Positions 33,689-46,724 of a stretch of 64,000 nt of DNA are shown one piece after another. Origin of the DNA: Siphonodentalium dalli (lineage: Eukaryota > Mollusca > Scaphopoda > Gadilida > Siphonodentaliidae). The DNA lies in NCBI GenBank assembly GCA_032622095.1, contig CP136066.1:225806961-225870960 (forward strand). The letters are read 5' to 3'. The stretch's first letter is position 1. Each line of letters starts with the position of its first letter. The notes under the pieces were generated by a model. The model was not told the DNA's origin and did not search any database. It saw nothing but the letters and a program-made list of their open reading frames with translations. The translations under genes and the position numbers were made by a program.

Positions 33689-36600
33689 TACACATACAGT
33701 TAATACACATACAGTTAATACACATACAGTCAATGCACATACAGTTAATACACATACAGTTAATACACATACAGTTAATACACATACAGTTAAAACACAT
33801 ACAGTTAATACACATACAGTTAATACACATACAGTTAATACACATACAGTTAATACACATACAGTTAATACACATACAGTTAATACACATACAGTTAATA
33901 CACATACAGTTAATACGCATACAGTTAATACGCATACAGTTAATACACATACAGTACACATACAGTTAATACACATACAGTTAATACACATACAGTTAAT
34001 ACACATACAGTTAATACACATACAGTTAATACACATACAGTTAATACACATACAGTTAATACACATACAGTTAATACGCATACAGTTAATACGCATACAG
34101 TTAATACACATACAGTACACATACAGTTAATACACATACAGTTAATACACATACAGTCAATGCACATACAGTTAATACACATACAGTACACATACAGTTA
34201 ATACGCATACAGTTAATACACATACAGTTACTACACATACAGTTAATACACATACAGTTACTACACATACAGTTACTACACATACAGTTAATACACATAC
34301 AGTTAATACACATACAGTACACATGCAGTTAATACACATACAGTTAATACACATACAGTTAGTACACATACAGTTAATACACATACAGTTAATACACATA
34401 CAGTTAATACACATACAGTTAATACACATACAGTCAATGCACATACAGTTAATACACATACAGTACACGTACAGTTAATACGCATACAGTTAATACACAT
34501 ACAGTTAATACACATACAGTTAATACACATACAGTTACTACACATACAGTTAATACACATACAGTTAATACACATACAGTTAATGCACATACATTACACA
34601 TACAGTTAATACACATACAGCTAATACACATACAGTTAGTACACATACAGTTAATACACATACAGTTAATACACATACAGTTAATACAAATACAGTTAAT
34701 ACGCATACAGTTAATACGCATACAGTTAATACACATACAGTACACATACAGTTAATACACATATAGTTAATACACATACAGTTAATACACATACAGTTAA
34801 TACTCATACAGTTAATACACATACAGGTAATACACATACAGTTAATACACATACAGTTAATACGCATACAGTTAATACGCATACAGTTAATACACATACA
34901 GTACACATACAGTTAATACACATACAGTCAATGCACATACAGTCAATACACATACAGTTAATACACATACAGGTAATACACATACAGTTAATACGCATAC
35001 AGTTAATACACATACAGTTAATACACTTACAGTACACATACAGTTAATACACATACAGTTAATACACATACAGTTACTACACGTACAGTTACTACACATA
35101 CAGTTAATACGCATACAGTTACTACACATACAGTTAATACACATACAGTACACATACAGTTAATACACATACAGTTAATACACATACAGTTAATACACAT
35201 ACAGTTAATACACATACAGTTAATACACATACAGTTAATACACATACAATTAATACACATACAGTTACTACACATACAGTTACTACACATACAGTTAATA
35301 CACATACAGTTAATACACATACAGTTAATACACATACAGTTAATACGCATACAGTTAATACGCATACAGTTAATACACATACAGTACACATACAGTTAAT
35401 ACACATACAGTTAATACACATACAGTCAATGCACATACAGTTAATACACACACAGTTAATACACATACAGTTAATACGCATACAGTTAATACACATACAG
35501 TTAATACACATACAGTTAATACACATACAGTTAATACACATACAGTTAATACACATACAGTTAACACACATACAGTTAATACACATACAGTTAATACACA
35601 TACAGTTAAAACACATACAGTTAATACACATACAGTTAATACACATACAGTTAATACACATACAGTTAATACACATACAGTTAATACACATACAGTTAAT
35701 ACACATACAGTTAATACACATACAGTTAATACGCATACAGTTAATACGCATACAGTTAATACACATACAGTACACATACAGTTAATACACATACAGTTAA
35801 TACACATACAGTTAATACACATACAGTTAATACACATACAGTTAATACACATACAGTTAATACACATACAGTTAATACACATACAGTTACTACGCATACA
35901 GTTAATACGCATACAGTTAATACACATACAGTACACATACAGTTAATACACATACAGTTAATACACATACAGTCAATGCACATACAGTTAATACACATAC
36001 AGTACACATACAGTTAATACGCATACAGTTAATACACATACAGTTACTACACATACAGTTAATACACATACAGTTACTACACATACAGTTACTACACATA
36101 CAGTTAATACACATACAGTTAATACACATACAGTACACATACAGTTAATACACATACAGTTAATACACATACAGTTAGTACACATACAGTTAATACACAT
36201 ACAGTTAATACACATACAGTTAATACACATACAGTTAATACACATACATACAGTCAATGCACATACAGTTAATACACATACAGTACACATACAGTTAATA
36301 CGCATACAGTTAATACACATACAGTTAATACACATACAGTTAATACACATACAGTTACTACACATACAGTTAATACACATACAGTTAATACACATACAGT
36401 TAATGCACATACATTACACATACAGTTAATACACATACAGCTAATACACATACAGTTAGTACACATACAGTTAATACACATACAGTTAATACACATACAG
36501 TTAATACAAATACAGTTAATACGCATACAGTTAATACGCATACAGTTAATACACATACAGTACACATACAGTTAATACACATATAGTTAATACACATACA

Positions 36601-37204
36601 GTTAATACACATACAGTTAATACTCATACAGTTAATACACATACAGGTAATACACATACAGTTAATACACATACAGTTAATACGCATACAGTTAATACGC
36701 ATACAGTTAATACACATACAGTACACATACAGTTAATACACATACAGTCAATGCACATACAGTCAATACACATACAGTTAATACACATACAGTTAATACA
36801 CATACAGTTAATACGCATACAGTTAATACACATACAGTTAATACACTTACAGTACACATACAGTTAATACACATACAGTTAATACACATACAGTTACTAC
36901 ACATACAGTTACTACACATACAGTTAATACGCATACAGTTACTACACATACAGTTAATACACATACAGTACACATACAGTTAATACACATACAGTTAATA
37001 CACATACAGTTAATACACATACAGTTAATACACATACAGTTAATACACATACAGTTAATACACATACAGTTAATACACATACAGTTACTACACATACAGT
37101 TACTACACATACAGTTAATACACATACAGTTAATACACATACAGTTAATACACATACAGTTAATACACATACAGTTAATACACATACAGTTAATACACAT
37201 ACAG
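33689..37204 (+). repeat. Higher-order repeat, two ~1.7-1.8-kb copies
   Basis: Copy A is about 33689-35384 and copy B about 35385-37204. The same order of variant monomers recurs at an offset of 1696 bp on the left, 1816 bp in the middle and 1820 bp on the right. The first step fits 120 extra bases (eight monomers) in copy B; the second is a 4-bp CATA insertion near 36247. Confidence 0.85.
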
Positions 37205-37503
37205 TACACATACAGTTAATACACAAACAGTTAATACACATACAGTTACTACACATACAGTTACTACACATACAGTTAATACACATACAGTTAATACACA
37301 TACAGTTAATACACATACAGTACACATACAGTTAATACACATACAGTTACTACACATACGGTTAATACACATACAGTTAATACACATACAGTACGCATAC
37401 AGTTAATACACATACAGTTAATACGCATACAGTTAATACACATACAGTTAATACACATACAGTTAATACACATACAGTTAATACACATACAGTACACATA
37501 CAG

Positions 37504-40500
37504 TTAATACACATACAGTACACATACAGTTAATACACATACAGTACACATACAGTTAATACACATACAGTTAATACACATACAGTTAATACACATACAG
37601 TTAATACACATACAGTTACTACACATACAGTTACTACACATACAGTTAATACACATACAGTTACTACACATACAGTTAATACACATACAGTTAATACACA
37701 TACAGTACACATACAGTTAATACACATACAGTTAATACACATACAGTACACATACAGTTAATACACATAGAGTTAATACACATACAGTACACATACAGTT
37801 AATACACATACAGTTAATACACATACAGTTAATACACATACAATTAATACACATACATTACACATACAGTTAGTACACATACAGTTAATACACATACAGT
37901 TAATACACATACAGTTAATACACATACAGTTAATACACATACAGTTACTACACATACTGTTACTACACATACAGTTAATACACATACAGTTAATACACAT
38001 ACGGTACACATACAGTTAATACACATACAGTTAATACACATACAGTACACATACAGTTAATACACATACAGTTAATACACATACAGTTAATACACATACA
38101 ATTAATACACATACAGTTAATACACATACAGTTAATACACATACAGTTAATACACATACAGTTAATACACATACAGTACACATACAGTTAATACACATAC
38201 AGTACGCATACAGTTAATACACATACAGTTAATACGCATACAGTTAATACACATACAGTTAATACACATACAGTTAATACACATACAGTTAATACACATA
38301 CAGTACACATACAGTTAATACACATACAGTACACATACAGTTAATACACATACAGTACACATACAGTTAATACACATACAGTTAATACACATACAGTTAA
38401 TACACATACAGTTAATACACATACAGTTACTACACATACAGTTAATACACATACAGTTAATACACATACAGTTACTACACATACAGTTAATACACATACA
38501 GTTAATACACATACAGTACACATACAGTTAATACACATACAGTTAATACACATACAGTACACATACAGTTAATACACATAGAGTTAATACACATACAGTA
38601 CACATACAGTTAATACACATACAGTTAATACACATACAGTTAATACACATACAGTTAATACACATACAGTTAATACACATACAATTAATACACATACAGT
38701 TAATACACATACAGTTAATACACATACAGTTAATACACATACAGTTAATACACATACAGTACACATACAGTTAATACACATACAGTACGCATACAGTTAA
38801 TACACATACAGTTAATACGCATACAGTTAATACACATACAGTTAATACACATACAGTTAATACACATACAGTTAATACACATACAGTACACATACAGTTA
38901 ATACACATACAGTACACATACAGTTAATACACATACAGTACACATACAGTTAATACACATACAGTTAATACACATACAGTTAATACACATACAGTTAATA
39001 CACATACAGTTACTACACATACAGTTACTACACATACAGTTAATACACATACAGTTACTACACATACAGTTAATACACATACAGTTAATACACATACAGT
39101 ACACATACAGTTAATACACATACAGTTAATACACATACAGTACACATACAGTTAATACACATAGAGTTAATACACATACAGTACACATACAGTTAATACA
39201 CATACAGTTAATACACATACAGTTAATACACATACAATTAATACACATACATTACACATACAGTTAGTACACATACAGTTAATACACATACAGTTAATAC
39301 ACATACAGTTAATACACATACAGTTAATACACATACAGTTACTACACATACAGTTACTACACATACAGTTAATACACATACAGTTAATACACATACGGTA
39401 CACATACAGTTAATACACATACAGTTAATACACATACAGTACACATACAGTTAATACACATACAGTTAATACACATACAGTTAATACACATACAATTAAT
39501 ACACATACAGTTAATACACATACAGTTAATACACATACAGTTAATACACATACAGTTAATACACATACAGTACACATACAGTTACTACACATACAGTTAA
39601 TACACATACAGTTAATACACATACAATTAATACACATACAGTTAATACACATACAGTTAATACACATACAGTTAATACACATACAGTTAATACACATACA
39701 GTTAATACACATACAGTTAATACACATACAGTTAATACACATACAGTTAATACACATACAGTTAATACGCATACAGTTAATACACATACAGTTAATACAC
39801 ATACAGTTAATACACATACAGTTAATACACATACAGTACACATACAGTTAATACACATACAGTACACATACAGTTAATACACATACAGTACACATACAGT
39901 TAATACACATACAGTTAATACACATACAGTTAATACACATACAGTTAATACACATACAGTTACTACACATACAGTTACTACACATACAGTTAATACACAT
40001 ACAGTTACTACACATACAGTTAATACACATACAGTTAATACACATACAGTACACATACAGTTAATACACATACAGTTAATACACATACAGTTAATACACA
40101 TACAGTTAATACACATACAATTAATACACATACATTACACATACAGTTAGTACACATACAGTTAATACACATACAGTTAATACACATACAGTTAATACAC
40201 ATACAGTTAATACACATACAGTTACTACACATACAGTTACTACACATACAGTTAATACACATACAGTTAATACACATACGGTACACATACAGTTAATACA
40301 CATACAGTTAATACACATACAGTACACATACAGTTAATACACATACAGTTAATACACATACAGTTAATACACATACAATTAATACACATACAGTTAATAC
40401 ACATACAGTTAATACACATACAGTTAATACACATACAGTTAATACACATACAGTACACATACAGTTACTACACATACAGTTAATACACATACAGTTAATA

Positions 40501-40740
40501 CACATACAATTAATACACATACAGTTAATACACATACAGTTAATACACATACAGTTAATACACATACAGTTAATACACATACAGTTAATACACATACAGT
40601 TAATACACATACAGTTAATACACATACAGATAATACACATACAGTTAATACACATACAGTTAATACACATACAGTTACTACACATACAGTTAATACACAT
40701 ACAGTTAATACACATACAGTTAATACACATACAGTACACA
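37504..40740 (+). repeat. Second higher-order repeat domain, four copies
   Basis: A block rich in the order cagtacac / cagttactac / cagttactac / cagttac starts near 37504, 38315, 38898 and 39848, giving variable repeat lengths (811, 583, 950 bp). Sub-blocks at 37773 and 39167 are offset by 1394 bp, and sub-blocks at 39238/39384 and 40121/40267 by 883 bp. Confidence 0.8.
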
Positions 40741-42061
40741 TACAGTTAATACACATACAGTTAATACACATACAGTTAATACACATACAGTTAATACACA
40801 TACAGTTAATACACATACAGTTAATACACATACAGTTAATACACATACAGTTAATACACATACAGTTATCACACATACAGTTATCACACATACAGTACAC
40901 ATACAGTTAATACGCATACAGTAAATACACATACAATTAATACACATACAGTTAATACGCATACAGTTAATACACATACAGTTAATACACATACAGTACA
41001 CATACAGTCAATACACATACAGTTAATACACATACAGTACACATACAGTTAATACACATACAGTTAATACACATACAGTTAATACACATACAGTTACTAC
41101 ACATACAGTTAATACACATACAGTTAATACACATACAGTTAATACACATACAGTTAATACACATACAGTACACATACAGTTAATACACATACAATTAATA
41201 CACATACAGTTAATACACATACAGTACACATACAGTTAATACACATACAGTTAATACACATACAGTACACATACAGTTAATACACATACAGTTAATACAC
41301 ATACAGTTAATACACATACAGTACACATACAGTTAATACACATACAGTACACATACAGTTAATACACATACAGTTAATACACATACAGTACACATACAAT
41401 TAATACACATACAGTACACATACAATTAATACACATACAGTTAATACACATACAGTTAATACACATACAGTTAATACACATACAATTAATACACATACAG
41501 TTAATACACATACAGTTAATACACATACAGTACACATACAGTTAATACACATACAATTAATACACATACAGTTAATACACATACAGTTACTACACATACA
41601 GTACACATACAGTTAATACACATACAGTTAATACACATACAGTACACATACAGTTAATACACATACAGTTAATACACATACAGTACACATACAGTTAATA
41701 CACATACAGTACACATACAATTAATACACATACAGTTAATACACATACATTTAATACACATACAGTTAATACACATACAGTTAATACACATACAGTTAAT
41801 ACACATACAGTTAATACACATACAGTTAATACACATACAGTTAATACACATACAGTTAATACACATACAGTTAATACACATACAGTTAATACACATACAG
41901 TACACATACAGTTAATACTCATACAGTTAATACACATACAGTACCCATACAGTTAATACACATACAGTTAATACACATACAGTTAATACGCATACAGTTA
42001 ATACACATACAGTTAATACACATACAGTTAATACGCATACAGTTAATACACATACAGTTAC

Positions 42062-43487
42062 CAACATACAGCAACTAGATGGAACAAACACCGCTAATGA
42101 CAAAGCGAAAGCAGAAGTACTTGCAGAATTCTTCTCCAGCGTATTCACAAGAGAACCACAAGGGGAAATACCTGAGTTGGAACCCAGGATAAACGAATAT
42201 CTTTTTGAGGACCTGGAAATAACAGAGGAACATACCAGGGTCAAACTGTCGATGATAAACATCAATGCATCACAGGGACCAGATAACATACACCCACGAA
42301 TACTTAGCAGAGGAATTGAGAAAGCCATTAACAATCATCTTTAATAACAGCCTGAGATTGGGAAAACTCCCTGACGATTGGAAGACAGCAAACGTATCAG
42401 CGGTATACAAGAAAGTAGAGAAGTCCGTACCTAACAACTACATACCAGTAAGTATAACCTGTGTCACTTGCAAGGTACTGGCGCTCTAAACAATGACACG
42501 AGATACAATCATGGATCACATGAACAATAACAAGCTCTACAGCAAAAGTCAATATGGCTTCATATCAGGTACAACACAACAACTACTTAAAACACTAGAG
42601 AAATTGACAAAGTCCATGAATGAAGGTCTATCAACACACGTTGTATACATGAATTTCATGAAGGCATTTGACACGGTTCCCCACCAAAGACTGATGAAAA
42701 GGGCCATGAGCTACGGCATAAATGGAAACATGCTGGAGTGAATACGAGACTTTCTCAGGGACAGAAAAAAGCGAGTAGTGGTGAATGGCGAAGTCTCTAA
42801 AAGCCATGACGTACTAAGCGGTGTACCTCAAGGAATCGTCCTTTGGGCATGTCCTGCTCGTCATAAACATACATGATTTACCATCAACAGTGAAGTCTCA
42901 AATAATGATGCTTGCTGACGACACCAAAATGTTCAACGAAATAAAAGAACCAAGTGACATTATAGCCCTACAAAGGGGTATGGACGATTTACAAATATGG
43001 TCAGACAAGTGGCTGCTACATTTCCACCCAAAAATATGTGTAACAATGAACGTTGGTAAACTGAGATACAATCCAGAATATAAAATGACAAATAACAAGC
43101 GGGATATTAAGATACTAAAGATCGTGGAAGAAGAGAAAGACATTGGAGTAATCACGGACAATATGCTAACTTTTGACAACCATATCAATGAAAACACAAA
43201 GAAAGAACAATCGGTAATGGGTGCCATCAGAATATCTTTTACAAACTTAGATGAGGATATACTTGTGAAGTTATATAAATGATTGGTCCGACCACATTTG
43301 GAATACGCACAGCCAGCATGGAAACACAACATACAACAACATATTGAACGATTAGAAGGAGTTCAGAGAAGGGTAACTAAATTAGCACCAAGGCTAAAGG
43401 ACCTAGAATATGACAACAGATTGGAGCGACTCCAATACAGAAGAAATCGAGGTGACATGATAAGACTGTTAGAAAATCTTTAACACA
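42062..43487 (+). pseudogene. Decayed LINE reverse transcriptase (5'-truncated), part 1
   Basis: This is the reverse transcriptase of a non-LTR retrotransposon, of the broad Jockey/CR1 type. Reading + strand across several frames one meets: LDGTNTANDKAKAEVL and FFSSVFTRE (42078-42155); ASQGPDNIHPRIL (RT fingers); LPDDWKTANVSAVYKK; NNYIPVSITCVTCKVL; KLYSKSQYGFISG; VVYMNFMKAFDTVPH (motif A); SGVPQGIVL (motif B); MLADDTKMF (motif C); and LVRPHLEYAQPAWKH. Damage: a frameshift near 42290; TAA at 42487; TGA at 42739 where family members have Trp; one extra base near 42845 after motif B; and TGA at 43280. The first catalytic Asp of motif A is Asn (codon 42652-42654), while the ADD of motif C remains (42914-42922). 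The 5' part, including any endonuclease, is absent, and the satellite abuts directly. Such an element cannot move by itself. Confidence 0.92.
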
Positions 43488-43489
43488 TA

Positions 43490-43854
43490 TGTGACCCGCC
43501 ATATCAAATCCAGTCGTAAGTCGGGATTTTTTTACCCTGTGCCAATGCATTCTCTTATATATGCGAGTCGACCATAGGTCGCCTCGCATATATAAGAGAA
43601 TGCATTGGCCTAACAATTTTTTACCATGTTTTTTAAATAAATGTTTCTTACAATTTTTAGGACATTAAATAAAAAACATCCATTACCCTGCAGGGAGCCC
43701 CACACACATATATAGAAGTGTAAAAAATTGTTAGGCCAATGCATTCTCTTATATATGCGAGGCGACCTATGGTCGACTCGCATATATAGGATAATGCATT
43801 GGCACAGGGTAAAAAAATCCCGACTTACGACTGGATTTGATATGGCGGGTCACA
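43490..43854. mobile_element. Composite MITE, copy 2, inserted in the LINE
   Basis: 365 bp with ends TGTGACCCGCCATATCAAAT / ATTTGATATGGCGGGTCACA, flanked by TA on both sides (43488-43489, 43855-43856), typical of Tc1/mariner-type insertion. The LINE resumes right after. At the middle of the outer arms, between two TA dinucleotides (43533-43534, 43810-43811), sits a second TIR element (next entry). It is non-coding. Confidence 0.92.
43535..43809. mobile_element. Inner element of the composite MITE
   Basis: 275 bp starting CCCTGTGCCAATGCATTCTC and ending with its near complement, GCATTGGCACAGGG. Each ~75-bp end is itself a hairpin (atatatgcgagtcgaccata / ...ggtcgcctcgcatatata), so the element holds two hairpins around a ~110-bp interior. 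Related copies without the same outer arms occur at 13622, 23583 and 60350. Confidence 0.9.
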
Positions 43855-43856
43855 TA

Positions 43857-44216
43857 AGACTAACAAGTTGCAGACATACTCACAGGAAATACTGACAAAG
43901 AGGGATCAAACTACAACACAAGAAAATATTCATTCAGTCAGAGAGTAGTGGAAACATGGAACAACCTACCAGAAAAAGTTGTATATTCAGAAAAAAATGA
44001 ACCAATTTAAGAACAACCTGGATTACCATTGGGACAAGCAAGAGGTGAAGTACAACTTTAAGGCTGAATTTGAATCAAATCTGACAATCTCTCAAACATG
44101 CAAGAAGTCTCTAGCAGATAATTATCTAGTTGACGTGTCATGTACATGTATAAATGAGGTGGATACAGTGGCAACCACATGAGCCAGCGTCAACTAAAAG
44201 CATAATTAACCATGAG
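43857..44216 (+). pseudogene. Decayed LINE, 3' part after the MITE
   Basis: Continues the retrotransposon. One frame reads RKYSFSQRVVETWNNLPEKV (about 43920-43978). After a shift in the A run near 43995, the next frame reads MNQFKNNLDYHWDKQEVKYN (43997-44056) and ends at TGA 44180. Both are conserved C-terminal signatures of this LINE group. The 3' tail is short, and I see no poly-A or clear tandem tail. Removing the MITE brings the two LINE parts together. Confidence 0.9.
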
Positions 44217-45960
44217 TAAGTATGTTGGGGTGGTGTAGTTCATAGTCCTATTTCATTTCCACTACCGTGACGCATGCCCACAAACTAGCACCGATTGTGT
44301 TTTGTTCTTATCTGCTGGGAGCTCTTTGACGAGACGACTGCTGGGTGTTACAAAGACTGCTTTGGATCATGATCAAGAAGTGTGTGGTACAATTTTTTGT
44401 TTGTTTTATTTTATTGATAAAGAAGAATAATAACAAAAGAAAGAGACAAAATACATTCACTAATTCATGCTCTCTGTCCAAAACATGGAAGAGTTTCACT
44501 TTCCATGCCCTGGCCTACTTTCTTACGTGTGACATGCAATTAGAAAATATTTAAAGCCACACTAGCTATGTGTTAGGACAATTTTAACAGTCATCGTTCA
44601 AATTAAAAGCAAGACCAATAATCGATACTAGGTACTACCTTGATATATTTATTGCCTGAAAAGGACTTTCTTTAGCAACAACAATGATAATAAAAAACAA
44701 TAGATTATTTGTTTGTCTTCAGAATAACTTAAAATTTCCCTTATTAACCGGCTAAAGTGGTCGATGGTTTGCAATATTTAAGGTTTGCAGATTCAATGTT
44801 CCAACACTATGTGCAGCTTTAATTGATTTAAGTTCTGAATTTAACATAAACAGTTTAATTAGTAAATTTAACCATATTGAGACCGTATTGTAAATATTGT
44901 GTGTACAATATGGTATACGACCTTAGCAGAGAGGCATACGTCAACGGGAAGGCTAACAACCCTCGAAACCATATACATGTACCTAAATTGTTCATAGACA
45001 TCATAAATGCGTTCGCTGAGTTAGTGAATTGACGAACCATATATTGATTGACAAGTGGCTAGCTGACGATCGCCAGGTGTAAATGTTGTTATCCACACCA
45101 GGTTACCAATGCTCAGAAAAACGTAGACAAAGAGAACCGTATGAAACTAGTATACTCATCGACATTATGGCATTCTAGTTCATTTCACAAGAGGGCTCTC
45201 AATTCCAACATGTAACAGACGAATTATACCACAGGCTACGTATACCATTGATGAAGCTAATTGCCACTAATAAGGATGAGAGTTCCGAGTTTTGTTTGGC
45301 AAAACCATGAGCAGGACACCGGCATATGTATTGTTTGATTAGTGGGACCATTCTCCCAGTAAGTGTAGAAGTCTTTGTTGGTGCGAGCCAGATACATTAA
45401 TCTGATCAAAAGGTTGGAGCTTGTCCAAAATAATTATAAATGCGGCAAGTCAGAATCAACCACATAGTTGTTCTTAGTCATGCAATTCATAATATGACTA
45501 TTCGATGAACCTACAGGTATGGATATTATCGGCTCGTACTGGAGAATGGTTTTCTAAATGCCACCCCACGATTATTCATTGTGGGTTTTAGTCCTCGCAA
45601 GTCCCAAGATGCCAACAGCTGCGATGTGTTTTAAGTACGTTTTGATTAGGAATCGATAGATTGTGATTTCGCGTATTCATATTTATTTTGTGACAAAAGT
45701 GGAAATTATAATGTGAACATATTTACGACTTAAATTTCTGGCCACCAGTTTGACCGCCATCTTGGCGTGAGTATCAATTGCCCAACTCAAACGAATACCT
45801 CGTATCAATGTTCCCTATCAACATGTAAATATGGGTGGAATTTGTGCAACATAACTCCCATGCATTGTAAGAAATTAAAGGTATATCCAATATGGCGCCC
45901 AAAATGGCGTACATAATTTGAAACAAATCACTGAAAATCCTTCATATCTTATTATCTATC
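44217..45960. other. Intergenic, no gene recognised
   Basis: AT-rich, with no supported feature on either strand. Confidence 0.45.
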
Positions 45961-45965
45961 TATCT

Positions 45966-46724
45966 ACTATATAATTTGAGACTTCCGTATATATATATAT
46001 GTGTGTGTGTATATATGTGGGTACTTCATGGAATCCAAAACGCGTGTACAGATTGAGCTCAAATTTCGTATATAAGTGTAAAATCCCACCGACACGACCG
46101 TGGTCGAATTTTGGAGAAGCTCAGAGCACCCATTCTCCAATCTCAGTCACAAAAAACGGCACTGCGGTGGTTAAGACATCAACGATCGTTATATTGACCT
46201 TATACGGAGGTGTTAACAATCGACGCTCTTTATTGCAATGGACGTGGCTAAACGACTGACCCCATGCGACCGAAATACGGATGCGGATTCCAATGGACGT
46301 GGCTAAACGACTGACCCCATGCGTCCGAAATACGGATGCGGACGAAATGCAATTATCTCGACTAAAAAGGCAGAATTGATCTAAGAGCTCGAAATATTAT
46401 GCAGAGGGATTTCACGACGGGATTAATTGACTGTCCGCTCTGAAGTTTAGGACGGGGAGGACGGGTACCATGAATTAACTCATTGAAAAACAAAGAATGC
46501 GTTATCTCGGAAACGGGTGGAGCTATCGACTTGAAATTTGGTATGTGAATGTATCTTGCCCCGGGTACGAATTTTTAAGCTTCGCGCATGCGCACACCAG
46601 ATCTCGGAAACGAGAAATTTGGTTAAATTAAAAAAATGTCATGTTTCTGAAACAAAGCCATGAGACGAATGCCACCAGTGGCTAGTACTATATATTTTGA
46701 GACTTCCGTATATATATATATATA
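45966..46724 (+). repeat. Region bounded by a 35-bp direct repeat
   Basis: ctatata(at)tttgagacttccg followed by a TA run occurs at both ends (45966-46000 and 46688-46724). Between them lies GC-richer DNA with ggtggagctatcgacttgaa and the 55-bp duplication listed next. It may be a small mobile element with microsatellite ends; I could not name its class. Confidence 0.45.
46236..46342 (+). repeat. 55-bp tandem duplication
   Basis: Two copies beginning caatggacgtggctaaacga at 46236 and 46291, with one substitution in the part checked. Confidence 0.9.

Larger units (their letters stand above)
30473..42061 (+). repeat. 15-bp satellite array, ~11.6 kb
   Basis: Near-continuous repetition of ACACATACAGTTAAT, interspersed with an 11-bp form, ACACATACAGT, always fused to the next 15-mer. 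By length there are roughly 780-800 monomers. Recurrent variants (acgcatac, cagttactac, cagtcaatgc, cacatagagttaa, cagttagtac) mark blocks. Because 15 is a multiple of three and the motif has a stop in only two of six frames, long frames appear (up to 248 codons; INCMC or LTVCV on the minus strand, HIQLI or THTVN on the plus). Each 11-bp monomer shifts the frame, and most minus-strand frames end just after one, so there is no sign of coding selection. Confidence 0.98.

Noticed and set aside
30473-42061. CRISPR-like array
   Set aside because: Repeats are contiguous without unique spacers, and the genome is animal.
30267-42334. Many cysteine-rich open frames of 60-248 codons (CMCIN / VLTVC pentapeptides), as a possible secreted or metallothionein-like protein
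   Set aside because: They follow directly from a 15-bp satellite with stops in only two of six frames; the 11-bp monomers shift the frame and most of the frames end just after one.
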